20,644 bases of DNA from Prosthecochloris sp. (GCA_015482705.2 JADMLA020000031.1:1-20644), one strand, 5' to 3'; positions 1 through 8,306 are shown, counted from the first letter of the stretch. Translations and numbers: made by a program. Notes: generated from the letters alone by a model not told the origin.

Positions 1-368
1 GAGAGGTTGGTCGTGGGGAGATGATCTCATTGAAAAGTTACATGGCAAAGTATGGGAATAGGGCTTTTGATAATGATTTGCAGCTTGCGGTTCATCCGGT
101 ATCCAATCTTTCGATCGGCGGTAAGGTGATTGATTGTCAGGTTGAGATTTCCGAGGAGTGGAAGAGGTTGTGCAGAGCAATTTATAAAAGCGTGCCTTTA
201 CGTTTTTTTGCGTTGGACTGTAAGGGTCATCCTGGTTCTCCGAAACGGCTTTTTGTTTTGGAGATCAATGCGAATCCGGGAATCGAGTCTGTTTACAGAT
301 GGTCGGAAGCCACTGGGGATATGATCGTTGATCTACTTGTCGAACATGCTTTGGTTGCCCCCGAATAG
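1..368 (+). CDS. ATP-grasp domain protein, C-terminal part (5' end outside the window)
   Basis: The reading frame is open from the left edge (first full codon at 3) to TAG at 366-368, so only the last ~121 residues are visible. An ATG at 21 is in frame but falls inside the domain and is probably not the true start. The fragment has the end of an ATP-grasp fold: a NLSIGG loop, then a FFALDCKG strand with an acidic residue placed like a metal ligand, then LEINANPG, the Glu-x-Asn-x-x-Pro-Gly signature that binds Mg-ATP in RimK/glutathione-synthetase/D-Ala-ligase enzymes. The family joins a carboxylate to an amine or thiol through an acyl phosphate. The substrate cannot be read from this part. 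The family call is firm; the exact enzyme is unknown. Confidence 0.8.
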   Translation, partial: EVGRGEMISLKSYMAKYGNRAFDNDLQLAVHPVSNLSIGGKVIDCQVEISEEWKRLCRAIYKSVPLRFFALDCKGHPGSPKRLFVLEINANPGIESVYRWSEATGDMIVDLLVEHALVAPE

Positions 369-505
369 TCTTTTGGCATCACTGTTTTGAACTTTTATTC
401 TCTACAGGTTGGTTGAAAACAAGACAAAATTGTGAAAGAAAGCTGCGAGGTAATGGTATTCAGTGCTCAACTCACTCACTGTAGCTTGTAAAGCGATGTA
501 ATTCC
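369..505. other. Intergenic region, no clear signal
   Basis: These 137 bases separate the ATP-grasp gene from the CPBP protease gene. I see no convincing terminator hairpin, promoter pair or small gene. A short CTCACTCACTG direct repeat is present near 471-481. No strong Shine-Dalgarno sequence precedes the ATG at 506. Confidence 0.4.
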
Positions 506-1117
506 ATGGAAAAATTTTCATTCTTACGTTTCCTGCCGGTTTTGCTGCTTCTTTTTTTTCTGCCTGCTTCATTGATAGCATCCGGTTTTGTTCCTTTTTC
601 GTTTCGTTTGCCCCTGTTGCTCCTCAGCTTTTGTGTGACCGTGGTATACAGTATCTATAGGGGGTTTACGCTTGGCGATCTTGGAATCAGAGCGGATAAC
701 CTGGGTCTTTCTCTGAGGGTAAATAGTGTTCTGACGCTTCTGTTTTCAACTTTTCTTGCATTGCTGTTTTACTTCGACCTGATACCGGGGCCTTTTTATC
801 CGGCAATGACTGTTTTTTTCCCTTTTTACCTTCTGCTTTCCAGTCCGATGCAAGAGTTTTTGTTCAGAAGCTTTTTGTTTGCGGAAATGCGTGCTGCCGG
901 AGTGAGAAGCGCTTGGGCGCTTGTTTTTTTTTCGGCATTTTCTTTTTCTTTCATACACATCATTTACGGAGACTGGCTGACTCTCGCACTGACGTTTTGT
1001 ATCGGTGTTCTTTGGGCGTTGGTTTATTACTACATCCCGAACCTTGTCGGGGTTTCCGTTTTTCACGGAGTGGTTGGAATCTTCGGTGTGCTGGCTGGTG
1101 TGGCGAGAAATATGTGA
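506..1117 (+). CDS. CPBP-family (CAAX/Abi) intramembrane metalloprotease
   Basis: A 203-residue, very hydrophobic protein with about six membrane segments. It carries the CPBP motifs in the expected order: QEFLFR at 116-121 (family EExxxR), FSFSFIH with His151 (family FxxxH), and SVFHG with His187. Glu117 and the two histidines fit a zinc-dependent glutamate-protease site within the membrane. The first Glu of EExxxR is Gln here, a variant that I believe occurs in other family members. Relatives include CAAX-processing proteases, bacteriocin self-immunity proteins and many of unknown substrate. It acts in the inner membrane; the substrate is not predictable. Neighbours do not suggest a bacteriocin locus, since no small secreted peptide gene is adjacent. 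The N-terminus begins with a normal hydrophobic anchor, supporting the ATG at 506. Confidence 0.8.
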   Translation: MEKFSFLRFLPVLLLLFFLPASLIASGFVPFSFRLPLLLLSFCVTVVYSIYRGFTLGDLGIRADNLGLSLRVNSVLTLLFSTFLALLFYFDLIPGPFYPAMTVFFPFYLLLSSPMQEFLFRSFLFAEMRAAGVRSAWALVFFSAFSFSFIHIIYGDWLTLALTFCIGVLWALVYYYIPNLVGVSVFHGVVGIFGVLAGVARNM

Positions 1118-1213
1118 CAAATTTTTTCCCATTTCCAGTAACTCGAGGACAGTTCTTCACGGTTCTCCGGAGGACTTCATGAACTTTTCGCCATCGTGGT
1201 TTGTTAGCACATG

Positions 1214-1223
1214 TAAGCGCTTA
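1214..1223. promoter_or_regulatory. 10-bp palindrome upstream of the first outer-membrane efflux gene
   Basis: TAAGCGCTTA is a perfect palindrome ~65 bases upstream of the preferred start at 1288. It is a possible operator half-site or chance. A TACAAT resembling a -10 box lies just downstream at 1227-1232, but no matching -35 box was found. Confidence 0.25.
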
Positions 1224-1287
1224 GGCTACAATGTATTACAGAAAATTTCAAATATCTCTTCGAGTTAGATTTTCTGAAACGCATGCT

Positions 1288-2799
1288 ATGTCGAACACAA
1301 TCCTTTTCAACGGATTAACGAGGTGTGTAACAATTGTTTTTTATTGTTGCATTTTTTTTCTTTTCGGGACTTTTCCATCGAGCAGACTCTCTCATGCCGA
1401 GCCTTTGACCAGAGAGGCCTTCGTCACTCTTTTGCAGAACACTCATCCCATATTTGAAAAAGAGCGGTTGACGAATGCCATCGAGCAAGCCGAACAGCAA
1501 AGAAATCTTGGCGAGGTTGACTGGAACCTTTCTTCTTCTTTGACATGGTCGCGTGAAGAGTCGACAATAGCCGTATTCAGCCCTGACCTGACCAACGCCC
1601 TTTCGCTGGAAACAGGGGTCAACAAGCAGTTTTGGGATACAGGGGGAAGACTCTCGGCCACCTATTCTTTGAGCCGTACTTCGAGCAGTGTTGAGGCGGT
1701 ACCGCTACTTTCTTATCCGGAAAGATTTTATGAAAACAGTATAGAGCTGCAGTATTCGCAACCGTTGTTGAGAAACTGGGGAGGGAAGCTGACTCGTCTG
1801 GAATATGACCTCAAGGCCTTTGATGTCGATGCTGCTGTCATTCAGGCTGAAGAGAACATCGAGGATTTTCTTACCGAGTCGATATCGAAATACCTCGATT
1901 GGGTGTACCTCGAGGAACAGAAAAGGATAATTGAAAGAAGACTTCGCCTGAGCCGCAAGGAGTATGAAAGGGCGAAAAACAAGTTCAATGCGTTTCTCGT
2001 TGACTCGGTAGACGTGATAAGGGCGCAGGACGCCTTGAACACATGGAAACAGAACTTGGGGCTTGTCGACTCGCAACTTTCAGCGTTGAAGGCGGAATTG
2101 TCCGTTCTGGTACAGGCATCCGCTATTCTAACCGGAATGCCGGATTTCAACCTCTATGACCTGCGGTCTCCTCGGTCTCTTGCATCAGCCAGAGCAAAGC
2201 TGAAGAGTTCTTCGAGGGTTTTGAAGATATTCGAACTACGGGAAGAGCAGCTCGATGTCGGTGCATCAGGTGTGAGGGAAACAGGTAAACCCGATCTTTC
2301 CTTGATCGCAGCGGTGACGGCTAAGAACGCCGAGGAGAACGGGTGGGACTCTTTCAATCTCGAGAAAAAAGATGCCGCCATCGGGCTGCAGCTTTCGCTT
2401 CCTATTGAAAACAGAACGGCAAAGGCGGATTATCAGAGAAATCGTCTCCAGGTTCTTCAGCTCGAAAAGGAACGTGACGATGTGTTCCTTTCACTCGACG
2501 CATCTCTTTCGTCTCTTCATGCGCAGATGATGAGGCTTAACGGAGTTCTGGAATTGAACCGTAAGCAGATCGAATCGGCAAGGTTGAGAACCATAGAGGA
2601 AATAAAGATATACGAGCAGGGCAGAGGTGATCTCACCTTTGTCATCATGAGCAGGGATAATGAGGAAAGCGCAAAGCTGATATATGCTGAAAACGCTCTG
2701 AATTATCAGAAACTCTGGTTGCAGTATCAGGCTTTGATGGATGAGTTGTATGAAGAGGAGCAAGGAGCGAGGAGTAGCGCACTTCGTGCGCAGGAGTAA
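1288..2799 (+). CDS. TolC-family outer-membrane efflux protein (first system)
   Basis: The reading frame extends up to an ATG at 1231, but I prefer the ATG at 1288. It gives a 503-residue protein beginning with a proper signal peptide: a short polar region with Arg12, a hydrophobic core VTIVFYCCIFFLFG, and cleavage near SHA-EP (about residue 37). The mature part has the TolC pattern: long amphipathic, charged helices in two related halves, each with a beta-strand pair (for example FYENSIELQYSQPLLRN). It should form a trimeric channel through the outer membrane and periplasm for a drug or solute pump. There is no lipobox, unlike the second channel in this window. It is followed 124 bases later by an RND pump, and no adaptor gene is adjacent on either side. 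Specific substrate unknown. Confidence 0.85.
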   Translation: MSNTILFNGLTRCVTIVFYCCIFFLFGTFPSSRLSHAEPLTREAFVTLLQNTHPIFEKERLTNAIEQAEQQRNLGEVDWNLSSSLTWSREESTIAVFSPDLTNALSLETGVNKQFWDTGGRLSATYSLSRTSSSVEAVPLLSYPERFYENSIELQYSQPLLRNWGGKLTRLEYDLKAFDVDAAVIQAEENIEDFLTESISKYLDWVYLEEQKRIIERRLRLSRKEYERAKNKFNAFLVDSVDVIRAQDALNTWKQNLGLVDSQLSALKAELSVLVQASAILTGMPDFNLYDLRSPRSLASARAKLKSSSRVLKIFELREEQLDVGASGVRETGKPDLSLIAAVTAKNAEENGWDSFNLEKKDAAIGLQLSLPIENRTAKADYQRNRLQVLQLEKERDDVFLSLDASLSSLHAQMMRLNGVLELNRKQIESARLRTIEEIKIYEQGRGDLTFVIMSRDNEESAKLIYAENALNYQKLWLQYQALMDELYEEEQGARSSALRAQE

Positions 2800-2813
2800 G
2801 GAGGGTTGTTTGG

Positions 2814-2897
2814 TTAATGGTTAGCAGGTATTAGGTAATAGATGATAGAGAATGGGGGGACGTGACTGGTCACTAGTCACTCGTTACTCGTCGCTAA
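2814..2897. repeat. Array of 12 degenerate heptamers
   Basis: From 2814 the sequence can be cut into twelve consecutive 7-base units, eleven of which end in G. Early units are of the type GTATTAG, GTAATAG, ATGATAG; later ones are TCACTAG, TCACTCG, TTACTCG. Shifted by one base, the right half reads GTCACTA, GTCACTC, GTTACTC, GTCGCTA (2869-2896). The array fills most of the gap between the outer-membrane channel gene and the RND pump gene and ends 26 bases before the pump start codon. It resembles the short tandem heptanucleotide repeats known from some cyanobacteria and other bacteria. A role in mRNA structure or recombination is possible but unproven. Confidence 0.7.
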
Positions 2898-2923
2898 TTT
2901 TCTTTTGACTTGATCAGGTCTGC

Positions 2924-5900
2924 ATGAAATCACTTTTCCGTTTCTTCGCCGAGCGTCACATGCTCGCGTATCTCATGACGATACTGGTTTTGCTGTTCGG
3001 CATGGCTACGCTCTGGCAGATCAATCGCGCCCAATATCCCAAGGTTGATCTCGGGCAGATGGTCGTTACCACGCAGTACCCCGGTGCTGCGCCTGAGGAT
3101 GTGGAGCTCAACGTCACCAACAAGATCGAAGATGAACTGAAAAGCGTCACCGACATCAAGCGGGTTTTTTCGATGTCGATGGAAAATGTTTCGATCGTCA
3201 TTGTCGATATAGAACCGGATGCTTCGGATCCTGACGAGGTAAAAAGGGAAATACGGGAAGCCGTTTTTCGCATAACGGATTTTCCCGAAGAGGTGACCGA
3301 ATCTTCTCTGATCACCGATATCAAATCTTCGATTTTTCCAATTCTCGAGGTTGGCCTGACAGGAGAGATGGCTTATCCTGAGCTGAGAGAGCTCGCCCGG
3401 CTGTTTGAAAAAAAACTCAAGGATATTCCAGGAGTTGCCAGTGTTCAGCGTTACGGTTACCGCGATAGAGAGATACAGGTAGAACTCTATCCTGACAGGA
3501 TAACGAATCTCCAGATTCCGATGCAGGATGTCGTCAATGCGATTCAGCAGCGGAATATCAGGGCAACCGGAGGATCGCTCGAGTCTTTCACCAGTGAAAA
3601 AAACGTTGTCACGCTCGCTCAGTTCAGAGATCCTCAAGAGGTTCAGGATGTCGTTGTCCGTTCGAGTTTCGACGGTCCGATTATCAGGATTTCAGATATT
3701 GCTGACGTAACCGATGGTTTCGAGGAAGAGCGCGTCTTGTCAAGGATCAACGGCGAGCCTGCAATTTCGTTTCTCATCAATAAAAGTGAATCAGCGGATA
3801 TCATACGGACGGTCCAGGCGATACGTGCATTGGTGAATGAAGAGGAGAAGCTGCTGCCAGAGGGAGTCCGGTTTATTTACGGACTTGATTTTTCACAGTA
3901 TGTAGAGAATCAGCTTTCGATTGTGCTGACAAACGGCACGATTGGCCTTGTGCTCGTATTGATCGTTCTGTCTCTTTTTCTCAATATCCGAACGGCCTTT
4001 TGGGTTGCGCTCGGTATACCGTTTACTCTGCTTGGCGGGATTTCCTTGTTGCCACTTTTTGATGTCGAGCTGGATAGCATTACCCTCACCTCTCTCATAA
4101 TCGTTATCGGTATTGTGGTCGATGATGCCATTATCATATCGGAAAACATTTTTCAGAGGCGTGAGCGTGGGGAGTCTCCGGTCGATGCAGTCGTAAACGG
4201 TATCTTCCAGGTGTATAAACCAGTGTTGACGACCATATTGACAACGTTTCTGGCTTTCGCCCCGATGTTTTTCATGCCGGGATTATTGGGAAAATTTGTC
4301 TTCGTGATACCGCTTACCATTACGCTCGCTCTATTTATGTCGCTTATCGAAGCATTTTTTGTGTTGCCTGCACATATTTTACCCGGCTTGTATTCGGGTA
4401 ATTCTGGTGACGGCAAGGGCCGGAAGACCACCATGCGTAACTGGTTTATGCCTGTCCGCAACATGTTTGAAAAGGTACTTTTTTCTCTGCTTCGTTTTCG
4501 ATACGTCCTGGTTTTTCTTGGCTTTCTCAGTCTTGGCGGGGCAATTTATTACGGCGCTAATTATATGAGTTACATTTTGTTTCCAACCAAAGGTGCCGAT
4601 GCATTCAATATCTGGATCGAACTGCCGGTAGGTAGCTCGTTGAATGCAACGTCGGCAAAAGCGGCAGAGTTCGAAAAGCTGCTCGATGAGCTGCCGGAAG
4701 ACGAAGTATCTGCTTATCTGACAAGGGTGGGGACGCAGGCTGATATTATTCCCATAGAGCAGGAAAATTTCGCCGAGCTTGCGGTGAAACTCACTCCCTA
4801 CGGTACAAGAAGCAGGTCTGCGGACGAGATTGTTGCAGCTATACGTGAGAAAGCAATGGCAATCGGCGGATTGGAAAAAACCACTTTTTTCGTGGTATCG
4901 GGAGGACCGCCTGTCGGCAAGCCGGTTACCATACGGGTTGTCGGTTCAGATGATCAGGGCAGAACGGCCCTTGCCGATTCGGTTTTCAACTATGTATCCG
5001 GTATCAGCGGAGTGACGGATCTTGATCGGGATGATAAGGAGGGAAAAGAGCAAATTGAAATATCGATACGTCACGACCGTCTTTCAAGGCTTGGATTATC
5101 CGTGGCTGACATTGCCAGAACGGTCAGAACCGCATATGATGGTCAGGTCGTTACCAGTGTTCGTTATGGAGAGGAGGAAGTTGATTTCAGAGTGATGCTT
5201 CAGAAATTCGCTCGAAAAAAGCTCGAATATCTTCAGGATCTCTCCATTCCGAACCGGACGGGGCGATTGATTCCTCTCAAAGAGGTGGCTGGTTTCAAGC
5301 AGGGAGCCGGACCTTCGATTTTCCATCACTATGATGGGGAACGGTCGATAACCATTTCTGCTGAAGTTCAGCAGGATACCGTTACGCCGATCGAGGTCAT
5401 GCGTATGGTTGAGAATCGCTTTGCGTTCAACCGCGATTTTCCAGGGGTGAAACTTGTGTTTGGAGGAGAGGCTCAGGAATCCGAAGAATCGCTTCGCGGT
5501 TTGTTCGTCGCTTTCGGCATCGCTGCATGTGGAATCTATTTCCTGCTAATACTCCTGTTCAACTCGGTAACACAACCGCTTTTGGTCATGATGTCGATTC
5601 CATTCGCTATCATCGGGGTTGTGATTGCTTTTGCCTTGCATGGTGAAGTGTTCAGCTTTTTGGGGCTTCTGGGTGTTGTGGGTATGGCGGGTGTCGTTGT
5701 CAATGATTCTCTCGTTTTGGTCAACTACCTCAACGAGCTTTGTCAATCGGGAAAAAACATCGATACTCGGGTTCATGTTGCCAAGGGAACAGCCGACCGC
5801 CTTCGAGCCATTTTGCTTACTACGGTAACGACGGCTGCCGGTCTGCTTCCGCTTGCATACGGTATTGGAGGAACGGATGCCGCCATGATGCCGATGGCGC

Positions 5901-6025
5901 TTGCGCTGGGTTGGGGGCTGCTGCTGGCAACTCCTCTTACACTCGTGTTGATACCTTGCCTTTATATGATCGGTTTTGATATTCGAAACATGTTTCTTGG
6001 CGCTATCGAGAAAAGTCCTGAATGA
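2924..6025 (+). CDS. RND efflux pump, inner-membrane permease (first system)
   Basis: 1033 residues, the normal length for an AcrB-type proton-driven pump with twelve membrane helices and two large periplasmic loops. The first helix (FFAERHMLAYLMTILVLLFG) is followed by the porter domain, which contains the typical QYPGAAPEDVE motif. Helix 4 carries GIVVDDAI with Asp400-Asp401, the proton-relay pair. In helix 10, where drug pumps such as AcrB have Lys940 followed by Asn, this protein reads VVVNDSLVLVN (Val926-Asn927-Asp928), so the relay lysine is missing and replaced by a different polar set. Such NDS-type pumps form a separate RND branch. AGG at 2916-2918 may serve as a weak ribosome site. 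The pump sits between its channel gene and an AraC regulator; an adaptor gene is absent. Substrate unknown. Confidence 0.92.
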   Translation: MKSLFRFFAERHMLAYLMTILVLLFGMATLWQINRAQYPKVDLGQMVVTTQYPGAAPEDVELNVTNKIEDELKSVTDIKRVFSMSMENVSIVIVDIEPDASDPDEVKREIREAVFRITDFPEEVTESSLITDIKSSIFPILEVGLTGEMAYPELRELARLFEKKLKDIPGVASVQRYGYRDREIQVELYPDRITNLQIPMQDVVNAIQQRNIRATGGSLESFTSEKNVVTLAQFRDPQEVQDVVVRSSFDGPIIRISDIADVTDGFEEERVLSRINGEPAISFLINKSESADIIRTVQAIRALVNEEEKLLPEGVRFIYGLDFSQYVENQLSIVLTNGTIGLVLVLIVLSLFLNIRTAFWVALGIPFTLLGGISLLPLFDVELDSITLTSLIIVIGIVVDDAIIISENIFQRRERGESPVDAVVNGIFQVYKPVLTTILTTFLAFAPMFFMPGLLGKFVFVIPLTITLALFMSLIEAFFVLPAHILPGLYSGNSGDGKGRKTTMRNWFMPVRNMFEKVLFSLLRFRYVLVFLGFLSLGGAIYYGANYMSYILFPTKGADAFNIWIELPVGSSLNATSAKAAEFEKLLDELPEDEVSAYLTRVGTQADIIPIEQENFAELAVKLTPYGTRSRSADEIVAAIREKAMAIGGLEKTTFFVVSGGPPVGKPVTIRVVGSDDQGRTALADSVFNYVSGISGVTDLDRDDKEGKEQIEISIRHDRLSRLGLSVADIARTVRTAYDGQVVTSVRYGEEEVDFRVMLQKFARKKLEYLQDLSIPNRTGRLIPLKEVAGFKQGAGPSIFHHYDGERSITISAEVQQDTVTPIEVMRMVENRFAFNRDFPGVKLVFGGEAQESEESLRGLFVAFGIAACGIYFLLILLFNSVTQPLLVMMSIPFAIIGVVIAFALHGEVFSFLGLLGVVGMAGVVVNDSLVLVNYLNELCQSGKNIDTRVHVAKGTADRLRAILLTTVTTAAGLLPLAYGIGGTDAAMMPMALALGWGLLLATPLTLVLIPCLYMIGFDIRNMFLGAIEKSPE

Positions 6026-6056
6026 ATGATGCGGTTGTTTTTTATCTTGTGCCATA

Positions 6057-6905
6057 ATGGATAAAGCTTCCAACATTCTTGCCACTACCCTCTCGAATGA
6101 CTGTTTTGGGATTTTTCCCCTGCATGGCGAGCTGCCTGGAATACAGGGAGATGATACCGCTCGCTATAAACCATTTCAGATCGTCTGGTTTACCAGGGAT
6201 GCCGATGCGGTAACTACCATTGATTTCGAGCAGTATCCCGTGAAAGCAGATTCGGTCTATTGTATTTCTCCCAGTCAGGTTCATACGATTTCGGGAGAGC
6301 CGGTTGATGGGTTCCGCATTCTTTTTTCGATCGATATTTTCAGCACTCTGGAGGATGAGGATATTCGCTGGCTTTTCAATCCTCTTGTCAACGATGGTCT
6401 AATGGTTTGTGGAGAGATACGGGATAAGCTCGAGGTTCTCTCGCAACTGATGATTGACGAGTGTGCGGGGATGAACGAGCCGGTGGTGTTCAATGCTTAT
6501 TTGCAAGCATTTTTACGTTATCTCGTCAGGTCCGGTTCGGGTCGGAAATTATCGTTCGGTTCAGCAGCCGCACGATTGAACAAGCTCTTTTCTCTTATCA
6601 ACACCTACTATAAAAAAGAGCGCAAGGTCTCTTTTTACGCTTCACACGTTGGGCTTTCTCCCAAACGTCTCAACGAAATACTCAAGGAAACGACAGGCGT
6701 TACCTTGACGGAAATTCTGCACTACAGTCTGATCATTCAAGCCAAGCGTGAAATAGGGGAGGGTGAAAAGAATCTCAAGGAGATCGCTTTCGAACTCGGA
6801 TTCAGTGAACAGGCGTATTTTAGCCGTTTTTTTAAAAAACACACAGGTCAAACACCCCAGGAATTTCGCAGACAAGTGTTCAGATTGTCCAAAAAAAGTG
6901 GATAA
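6057..6905 (+). CDS. AraC-family transcriptional regulator
   Basis: 282 residues. The N-terminal half (about 1-160) looks like an AraC-type cupin sensing domain, including SPSQVHTISG at 71-80. The C-terminal ~100 residues hold two helix-turn-helix units: first about 193-212 (FYASHVGLSPKRLNEILKET), second about 240-262 (LKEIAFELGFSEQAYFSRFFKK), followed by the conserved TGQTPQEFR. It should bind DNA as an activator responding to a small ligand. It lies 31 bases after the first pump gene and 204 bases before the adaptor of the second, in the same direction, so it is a good candidate to control one or both pumps. The intervening region carries palindromes and a promoter-like box. The DNA targets and ligand cannot be read from sequence. 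Confidence 0.9.
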   Translation: MDKASNILATTLSNDCFGIFPLHGELPGIQGDDTARYKPFQIVWFTRDADAVTTIDFEQYPVKADSVYCISPSQVHTISGEPVDGFRILFSIDIFSTLEDEDIRWLFNPLVNDGLMVCGEIRDKLEVLSQLMIDECAGMNEPVVFNAYLQAFLRYLVRSGSGRKLSFGSAAARLNKLFSLINTYYKKERKVSFYASHVGLSPKRLNEILKETTGVTLTEILHYSLIIQAKREIGEGEKNLKEIAFELGFSEQAYFSRFFKKHTGQTPQEFRRQVFRLSKKSG

Positions 6906-6952
6906 TAGTGTTCGTCCGTTTTTTGTTCTACATGTACATTATTGTTCTCTAA

Positions 6953-6971
6953 GCGATCGCCCTGACGTCAG
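6953..6971. promoter_or_regulatory. Adjacent palindromes between the AraC gene and the efflux operon
   Basis: GCGATCGC (6953-6960) is directly followed, one base later, by the perfect 10-mer CTGACGTCAG (6962-6971). A third palindrome, TACATGTA, lies about 20 bases upstream. They could be operators for the AraC protein or another regulator of the downstream pump operon; they could also be chance. Confidence 0.35.
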
Positions 6972-7046
6972 CAATGGAGTGTCTTTGATGAAGCGTTTGC
7001 TATGCAATAACCGGGAGTTTCATTTGCCTGAAAATTTTGCGAAGGG

Positions 7047-7077
7047 TTTTTTTTGTTTTTGTTTTTTTGGTTATAAT
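7047..7077 (+). promoter_or_regulatory. T-rich tract and -10 box for the tripartite efflux operon
   Basis: Runs of 8, 5 and 7 T residues separated by single G bases (7047-7068) lead directly into GG and then TATAAT at 7072-7077, a perfect -10 hexamer. The start codon at 7110 lies 33 bases downstream of it. No good -35 box is visible at 16-18 bases upstream because that position lies in the T tract, which suits an activator-dependent promoter. The tract may also act as a weak terminator tail for the AraC gene. Confidence 0.5.
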
Positions 7078-7109
7078 TGCGCTATCAATTATTGTTATAT
7101 CAAATAAGT

Positions 7110-8279
7110 ATGTTGAAAAATATCAGAAAAAGAATCGGTATGCCGGCATTGCACATTGCGATGCTATCGATTTTCCTGTTCGGATGCGGGGGCAGGGGTA
7201 ACGCACCGGGAGCACAAGCGCCATCTCTGCCGGTGATGAAAATAGAACGCTCTTCTCCGGTTGTGCAAAGGGAGTATTCTTCTCTAATCGAAGGGGTTGT
7301 CACTGTCGAGGTCAGGCCTCAGGTTGATGGAACGCTTCAGGAAATAGCTGTCGATGAAGGCGCTTTTGTCAAAAGAGGGCAGTTGTTGTTCAGCATCGAT
7401 GACCGTGTGTACCGTGAGGAGCTGAAATCATCTCTTGCAGCACGAAATGTTGCAAAAGCTGCTCTCGAAGTTGCCGAGATCGAGGTGGAGAGACTCAGAC
7501 CTCTGGTGAAAAACAAGGTTGTGTCACAAATTCAGTTGAAACAGGCAATGGCGAACCATCGCTCTGCAAAGGCGAGTCTTGAGCAGGCTGAAGCGGCTGT
7601 TCAGACGGCACGCATCAACCTTGGTTATACCAGGATAACAGCTCCGGTAGACGGTTATATCGGTGATATTCCTTTTCGAATCGGTAGTCTGGTGAGCAGT
7701 AATCAGCAGGAACAGTTGACGACACTGACCGATGTACATGAGGTTCAGGCTTATTTCAGCATGAGCGAAATTGATTTTGCGCATTTCAAACAGCAATATC
7801 CCGGAAGCTCCATCGAAGAGAAGCTTGCTTTGATGCCTCCGGTTACTCTGCTTCTCGCCGATGACAGTCGTTACCCACTGAAAGGGCGGCTCGATGCGGT
7901 AAGTGGTCAGTTTGACCGATCCACAGCTTCTGTGATGTTTCGCGCGACTTTTCCTAACCCGGATGGCATTTTGCGCTCCGGCAATACCGGAAAAGTGAGT
8001 GTTCCTTACCGCTATGAAAATGTTGTTCAGGTACCGCAGGCCAGCACTGCGGATCTTCAGGATAGAATATTCGTTGTCAAGGTCGGTGAGGGTAATGCCG
8101 TAACGAGAACACCTATAACGGTTGTTGACAGAAACAATCTCGACTATATCGTGGGAGGCGGCCTTGAAGAGGGCGACATGATTGTCTTGTCGGGATTTTC
8201 TCGTTTACCCGACGGGGCGGTGATCAGCCCGCAGACAGCAGAAGAGGTAGAAGGATCCGGCCAGGATAAACAGAATTGA
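7110..8279 (+). CDS. RND efflux periplasmic adaptor (membrane fusion) lipoprotein
   Basis: I choose the ATG at 7110 over an in-frame one at 7077 because it gives a clean lipoprotein signal: basic NIRKR, a hydrophobic core and the lipobox LFGC with Cys26. The 389-residue protein has the adaptor layout: a first half-lipoyl strand set (VEVRPQVDGTLQEIAVDEGAFVK), an alpha-hairpin of charged helices (about residues 95-160), the second lipoyl half (ITAPVDGYIGDIPFRIGSLV), then beta-barrel and membrane-proximal domains. It is of the MexE/OqxA/AcrA type and links the inner-membrane pump to the outer-membrane channel. The pump gene follows after 27 bases. It may also serve the first pump in this window, which has no adaptor gene of its own. 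Confidence 0.92.
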   Translation: MLKNIRKRIGMPALHIAMLSIFLFGCGGRGNAPGAQAPSLPVMKIERSSPVVQREYSSLIEGVVTVEVRPQVDGTLQEIAVDEGAFVKRGQLLFSIDDRVYREELKSSLAARNVAKAALEVAEIEVERLRPLVKNKVVSQIQLKQAMANHRSAKASLEQAEAAVQTARINLGYTRITAPVDGYIGDIPFRIGSLVSSNQQEQLTTLTDVHEVQAYFSMSEIDFAHFKQQYPGSSIEEKLALMPPVTLLLADDSRYPLKGRLDAVSGQFDRSTASVMFRATFPNPDGILRSGNTGKVSVPYRYENVVQVPQASTADLQDRIFVVKVGEGNAVTRTPITVVDRNNLDYIVGGGLEEGDMIVLSGFSRLPDGAVISPQTAEEVEGSGQDKQN

Positions 8280-8306
8280 TGAACAGCTTGGAAAATAACT
8301 GAATTT

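Noticed and set aside
1227..1232. TACAAT as a -10 box for the first efflux operon
   Set aside because: No -35 hexamer at a suitable distance, and it overlaps the alternative ATG at 1231.
2930..3637. Long minus-strand open frame (235 codons) opposite the first pump
   Set aside because: It mirrors the codon pattern of the RND gene, has no recognisable domain, and the plus-strand protein is certain.
5546..6085. Minus-strand open frame of 179 codons at the end of the first pump
   Set aside because: Low-complexity, polar shadow of a certain coding region; no ribosome site or family signature.
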